From positions 25,662,309 through 25,726,308 of the forward strand of contig OW203766.1 in NCBI GenBank assembly GCA_934045905.1: a stretch of 64,000 bases of DNA. Reading direction: 5' to 3'. Of the stretch, positions 59,706-64,000 are shown piece after piece. The stretch is from Leuctra nigra (taxonomy: Eukaryota > Arthropoda > Insecta > Plecoptera > Leuctridae). Each line of letters starts with the position of its first letter. Positions within the stretch are counted from its first letter, which is position 1. Both the position numbers and the translations under genes were made by a program. The notes beneath the pieces were generated by a model. It worked only from the letters and a program-made list of their open reading frames with translations, had not been told where the DNA came from and did not search any database.

Positions 59706-60180
59706 TAAAATGTACACCAATCTAGGATAAAAACACTGGTATAAATTAAAAGCTATGTACAATTGACTGCGATATTTTGCCGACACGTTCGGTCCGATTT
59801 CTCATGCGATACTGACAATACACCAAAACAAAACAAACCACTAGCTTAAAATGACCCCTACTGAGCAACCGGTGAACTTGTCATACTTTCATCCCGTAAT
59901 AAGAAAATCCACACAACCGGCCGCAAAATACTGCGCCATGAGTCATCGAAGAAATACCTCGGTTGGCTGATAATGTTCGCATTACACAAATTAAATACAG
60001 CTTCACCGGTTGCTCAGTAGAGGTAATTTTAAGCTAGTAATATTTTGTTTGTGTTTTGGTGTTGTCTTGTCAGTATTGCCTAAGGAAGCCGTCCGAACGC
60101 TTCGGCGAAATATCGCGACCCATTTTATATGGATTTTAATTAATACCAGTGTATTTATTCTAGATTTGTGCACATTTTAT
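59706..60180. mobile_element. Inverted-repeat element with hammerhead-like arms, possible Penelope-type remnant
   Basis: Arms 59706-59878 and 60002-60180 are inverted copies (outer AAAATGT.CAC.AATCTAG, inner CTGAGCAACCGGTGAA) around a ~120-bp centre. Each arm carries a block with GAACG, CGGC and AAATATCGC. In the right arm it can be folded like a minimal hammerhead ribozyme: CTAAGGA at 60080-60086, GCCG/CGGC helix at 60088-60106, GAAA at 60107-60110, then TATC. Penelope-like elements are known for such ribozymes in their terminal repeats. The assignment is inference; no reverse-transcriptase frame is present. Confidence 0.65.
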
Positions 60181-62804
60181 ACAAAAAGCAAAAAGTAAAG
60201 TAGCAAAAAATGCTAATAAATACACTACTTACTACTACTACAAATTGAGTTGTTTTTTAAATGTCTACAACTTTCAGCATGATTAGTGAAACCGTATGTA
60301 CAGACAGTTTATTCAAATCCTATACAGATGTTGTTGGTTTTCAAATATGTTCAATCGTCATGATCAGAAACAAAATACACACAAATGCGCGCCAATATTG
60401 TCGAATGGATGTTTAGTTCCATGTGTATTATTTTTATATTTGATATATTTTTATAACCATAATTGAATTTAATACGGTTAGATGTCTCAATGAAAACGAG
60501 TTTTCTTTTTTCGATCTAACGCTTTTCGGAGTAAAGATTGAACTTGTTTGTATTGGCTATTTCAAAACAAATATTTTTCTAGCAATGAAAAAAATTGAAA
60601 GTTCGGGATTCAAAACTCTCACAACCTGAGAGATATCTCACTCTATCTCAAATGATATCGAAATTATTCAAACATCACCGTCTCATGGTAAGATTGAGTC
60701 ACCCAACCTGTCCTACGGCATGTTAGAGAGATGGCCTTCTCGATGTAGAGAGAACATTTTGAAGCGACGCAGAAGAGAACGTATTGAAAAAGTGTCAGGA
60801 ATGAATACGTTTATTTCCAAATAAAAACGTCAAAAAATTACGGTACAAAAATAATATGCGTTTCTGTGTCTTTGGACATTATACCAGTGCTCGCTTTTAA
60901 CGCGTTATCTTAGTAAGTCTTCACGCCTTTCTTATAAACGCTACTCAAGCGTTTTCCTCCTTCTATAAATCAGCCAAATCCATCGTACATTCAAGACCTT
61001 GCACGGATATTAATCGCTATTTTTAAAACTAAAAAGTCTATTAAATTTTATTATTTTTCTCAACTGATATTAACAATGAACCATAAAGCTGATTGTATTG
61101 GGTTCGTGCGTTGCATGTGTGTGTTCTGGTTTTCACGGTGGCTTTTTATCCTTCACCTTCTCTAGACACGTCAGTCACACGAATATGTGGAAGCTAGATC
61201 GCCTTGTTAACGCATTCTACGTTTCTCGAGCCTCAGCGTACACTTCGCTGTGTGAAAATATCATGTGGGCAGAAATCTTTTTATTACTTATAAACGGTGG
61301 AAGTTTCTTTTATCGGGAATAATTTTAAGTTTAATTCATAAAACATACTATTTTATTACATAATAATACACACACAGATTCATAACGTAGCAAAAAGTTG
61401 AATAGGCGTGGGCTTTATGGTTTTCTCCTTTCAGCTTAAAATTAACAACAATGGGTTTGATAAAGATCTTTATAACGATCTTAAAATAATGAACTTGAGG
61501 TTGGGTCTCAGCACAGCACGAATTTACACACTACAATTTGATATTTAACTAACGAGAACAGATTGATCTTAATACTTAATATTTCATAAATGTGTATTAA
61601 TTAAATACCTACCTAATAGAACGTCAAAGTCTTCTCTTTTGAAGTATCTCCTCGGCATTCTTTTTTCTTATTTTTCTATTTAACTTCTAATGGAATCAGG
61701 ATGATATGAAGGGATGTGAAGATTATTAATACTTTCAATCTGAGTTCAAACACGAGCTCCCAAGCTAGAGCTCTACCAACTAGAACGTCAGGCCAGACCG
61801 ACGGGGATTTCCGAGGAGAATGGAAGGTATTAGTAATTAGGATTTGTAACCAGGCTGTCTTCCTGTCTCATTGCAAATGCATGCTTTTTGATATAATAAT
61901 ATTCATATTTTCATGTAAAGATAATGATTAACTAAGGAACTATGAGATTCGCAATATATATTTCAATTGATATTCATGTGTATGCCGAAGTTTTATGCAA
62001 TTGTTATCGCAATGAAGAGCAACGGTGGGGAAATCTAAGGTAAGTTCGTTTAAAGAGAACCTTTTTTACTTAGTTGATTTTAAGTAGAAAACTTTGAATT
62101 GTTACTACCTACATAAAGTTCATTATAAAAGTTCCATTCAGAATAATCCTTTTAAAATATGCGAAGTCTCGAAACTACGGTAAAAAGTATGGCTCATCAA
62201 TGCGTTATGCCATTGATTCAATTGAAAATTGTTTTATTTCTAACCATTTATTTACATTGAACATAATCGAATATTTTACATATTGTAACATAAAATCTGG
62301 GCCCTACGTCCATTTCAGTTATTCTTGAGGTTAACTCAAAACCAGTGATCATCCCAATCAGATTTGTAAAATTAACAGAATATAGACAGATAATTTAGAA
62401 AGAAAATACTTCAATATAACCGTATTTGTTGATTCAGTAAACTTAGATAGAGCTAGACTAGGATTTTAAAAGTGTGCATTTCAAAAAAATTAACGTGCCT
62501 TCTACCACCGAGGTATAGAAGGCCTTAACACACGATATATAACATTCTGCGCACATCATAACCCCGACAATCTCTTCCAATACCCCCCCCCCCTTGATAA
62601 AACTCCTACGTCTACCAACCCCCCTCTATGTCCATCACATGAAGCTAACTTGACTCTATTATTACAACATCCAGTAGACCGTGAGTCTCGACTGTGGATC
62701 CAAGGATTGATTAGCACCGATGTAATCACACTGATTACTACACACCAACTGAGCCAATCAACTCTTCACTTGCCGTAGACGAGCCTCTAAACCAGGGGGA
62801 TCGT
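60181..62804. other. No gene seen
   Basis: AT-rich. A CGCTTTTAACGCGTTATC fragment near 60895 resembles the terminus of the 23946 family, a lone GGGCCCTACGTCCATTTCAG at 62300 resembles a MITE end, and GCCTTCTACC...GGTATAGAAGGC at 62501 recalls the 3269 MITE terminus. Confidence 0.5.
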
Positions 62805-62970
62805 CGATGATGACGTCAGCATCAGTTCAATGGATCCAATCAGCATTTTTGTTATTGAGTGTGTGGGGTGTGGTGGAGGTGCCGGGATAAAAAGCTCATG
62901 GAGACTTTTTTAAAGGATCGTCACTATGGTATTTATAATGCGCAATTCTTTTTTAGCCACTGTTCAGACT
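62805..62970 (+). promoter_or_regulatory. Promoter-like cluster: CRE, CCAAT, TATA-like
   Basis: A full CRE palindrome TGACGTCA (62811-62818), CCAAT (62836-62840) and GGATAAAAAG (62885-62894) occur in the right order over about 80 bases, with possible start sites 25-80 bases further on. No open frame follows before the repeats at 62995 and 63292, so the target, if any, would be non-coding or spliced. Confidence 0.25.
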
Positions 62971-62994
62971 GCAAGCAGTTTTGAGCGTGTACTA

Positions 62995-63275
62995 AAGTCA
63001 ACAGCTGTGAGATGATTGATTTTGAGTAAAATCCTCTGATTTCTTGAAAGGTCAGAACAAACCGAATGTCACGGTATGTCTAATTAAGTAGACATTTTGT
63101 ATTGTCCTTGGGACCAACATTTTACAAGATGTTGCCAATTATCAGAGAGTTCATGTACCTGACACTTTCAGCATTTATTTAATAAAATATTTGTAAAATT
63201 TGTTTCATCGAGAGAGAAATATTCACCACAATTTGTTGAAAATGATTAGGTTTGAAAAGGCTCGTTATCAACGCG
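62995..63275. mobile_element. Fragment of the 23946-25838 repeat family
   Basis: Contains AAATCCTCTGATTTCTTG, TTGGGACCAACATTTTAC and TTGCCAATTAT, matching interior phrases of the larger element, and ends near 63270 with CTCGTTATCAACGCGTGTTA, like its terminus. The hAT element begins 17 bases further on. Confidence 0.5.
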
Positions 63276-63291
63276 TGTTAGTCTTATATAC

Positions 63292-63726
63292 CAGGGATCA
63301 ACAACCTTGCGGCTGCTTTGTGGTTCTTGAATGGCTCTTATTATTTTAATCTATGTTCTATACGCACCGAATTTCGGTGTTCGGTGTCGGTGCGAATAGA
63401 CACTTCGTTTAAATAAAGATCTGGAATCGAAAAATTTGAAAATTCGGGGAAAAAAACGCTTGCGGGCGGGCAACAGTTTGAAGGTTATTTGATTCAGTTT
63501 GTTCATTTTAGAGTCCCAGAATCACTTTTAAATTGTTGCAATTCTAAAAAAACGTTCTGCGGGGCAACATCTGGGGGCTTCGTCATAATATCAAAATAAA
63601 CCATTAATTAAAATTATTATTTTCGGTGTATTATATTTGATTGCCTCTACTGCGGCTCCCATTATTATCTAATTTATTAATTTTTGGGAAATTGGCTCCT
63701 TCACCAAAAAAGGTTGCCGACCCCTG
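63292..63726. mobile_element. hAT-like non-autonomous element with imperfect 8-bp duplication
   Basis: The left end is CAGGGATCAACAACCTT; the right end reverse-complements to CAGGGGTCGGCAACCTTTT. These are typical hAT termini. The eight bases outside are TTATATAC and TTTTCTAC (6 of 8 match), as expected for an aged hAT target duplication. A hairpin at about 63357-63402 sits inside. No transposase frame is present in 435 bp. Confidence 0.8.
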
Positions 63727-63818
63727 TTTTCTACCGATTTATTGGGTCATGGTATGTTTTAGTAGCCCTATGAATGCTTGTCTTACGATATTTCGGAGCG
63801 GAGTGGTGCAGATACCTG

Positions 63819-63944
63819 GGGCCCTATTCTATAAGATTTTAATTCCCGATACTACTGGAATCCGATTCATGGCCATATGAATTGACATTGCACTGAATTG
63901 GATTTCGGTAGAGTCGTGAATTTTTAAGTTATAGAATAGGGCCC
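63819..63944. mobile_element. Palindromic MITE, GGGCCCTATTCTATAA ends
   Basis: The left arm GGGCCCTATTCTATAAGA and the right-arm complement GGGCCCTATTCTATAACT remain alignable for about 55 bases, so nearly the whole 126 bp folds on itself. There is no coding potential and no flanking duplication I can support. Confidence 0.82.
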
Positions 63945-64000
63945 GTGCGCTCGCTTATTACACATAGAGTTCTCCTTACAAATGTCTAGATTTACCAGCC

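Overview
This is AT-rich eukaryotic nuclear DNA, almost certainly from an insect. Coding sequence is very sparse, splice signals are present, and a 200-base assembly gap lies at 23591-23790. Many short non-autonomous transposons are scattered through microsatellite-rich filler. The repeat style (TGACGTCACTTCCGG monomers, GGGCC-ended MITEs, long C/G homopolymers) makes me suspect a hemipteran, perhaps a planthopper. That is recollection and inference, not something the sequence proves. There is no rRNA gene, no convincing complete tRNA gene, no CRISPR array and no long reverse-transcriptase or transposase frame.

I can defend only one protein-coding feature: the first coding exon of a minus-strand gene at 56724-57291. 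It starts at an ATG in a strong Kozak context and encodes a membrane anchor or uncleaved signal sequence followed by a Pro/His-rich stem. It ends at a good splice donor. A CpG-rich block at about 58140-58480 is its likely promoter or 5' leader. The rest of the gene would lie to the left, so much of positions 1-56700 could be a giant first intron or intergenic DNA. I could not find the next exon.

The rest is a transposon landscape. From left to right: a 30-bp-TIR MITE (3269-3516); a MITE starting GTACACT (5712-5928); GGGCC-ended, Harbinger-like MITEs with TAA/TTA target duplications (11329, 20324, 30794, 35812, with relatives at 31461, 56335 and 63819); an inverted-repeat element (14195-14800); a large degenerate family (23946-25838, fragments elsewhere); a nested insertion (about 29960-30655); a Tc1/mariner-type MITE (35552-35665); two tandem arrays (44700-45085, 47159-47322); a 1.1-kb fold-back element with ~226-bp arms (50811-51935); a five-monomer TGACGTCA array (about 52090-52740); two more inverted-repeat elements (54063, 54709); an inverted-repeat element with hammerhead-ribozyme-like motifs in its arms (59706-60180); and a hAT-like element with 8-bp flanking duplications (63292-63726).

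The strongest unexplained signals are three dispersed 38-bp palindromes, a set of isolated CpG-rich blocks built from ACG/GTC steps, and the hammerhead-like arms. I see no clear new multi-gene system in this window.
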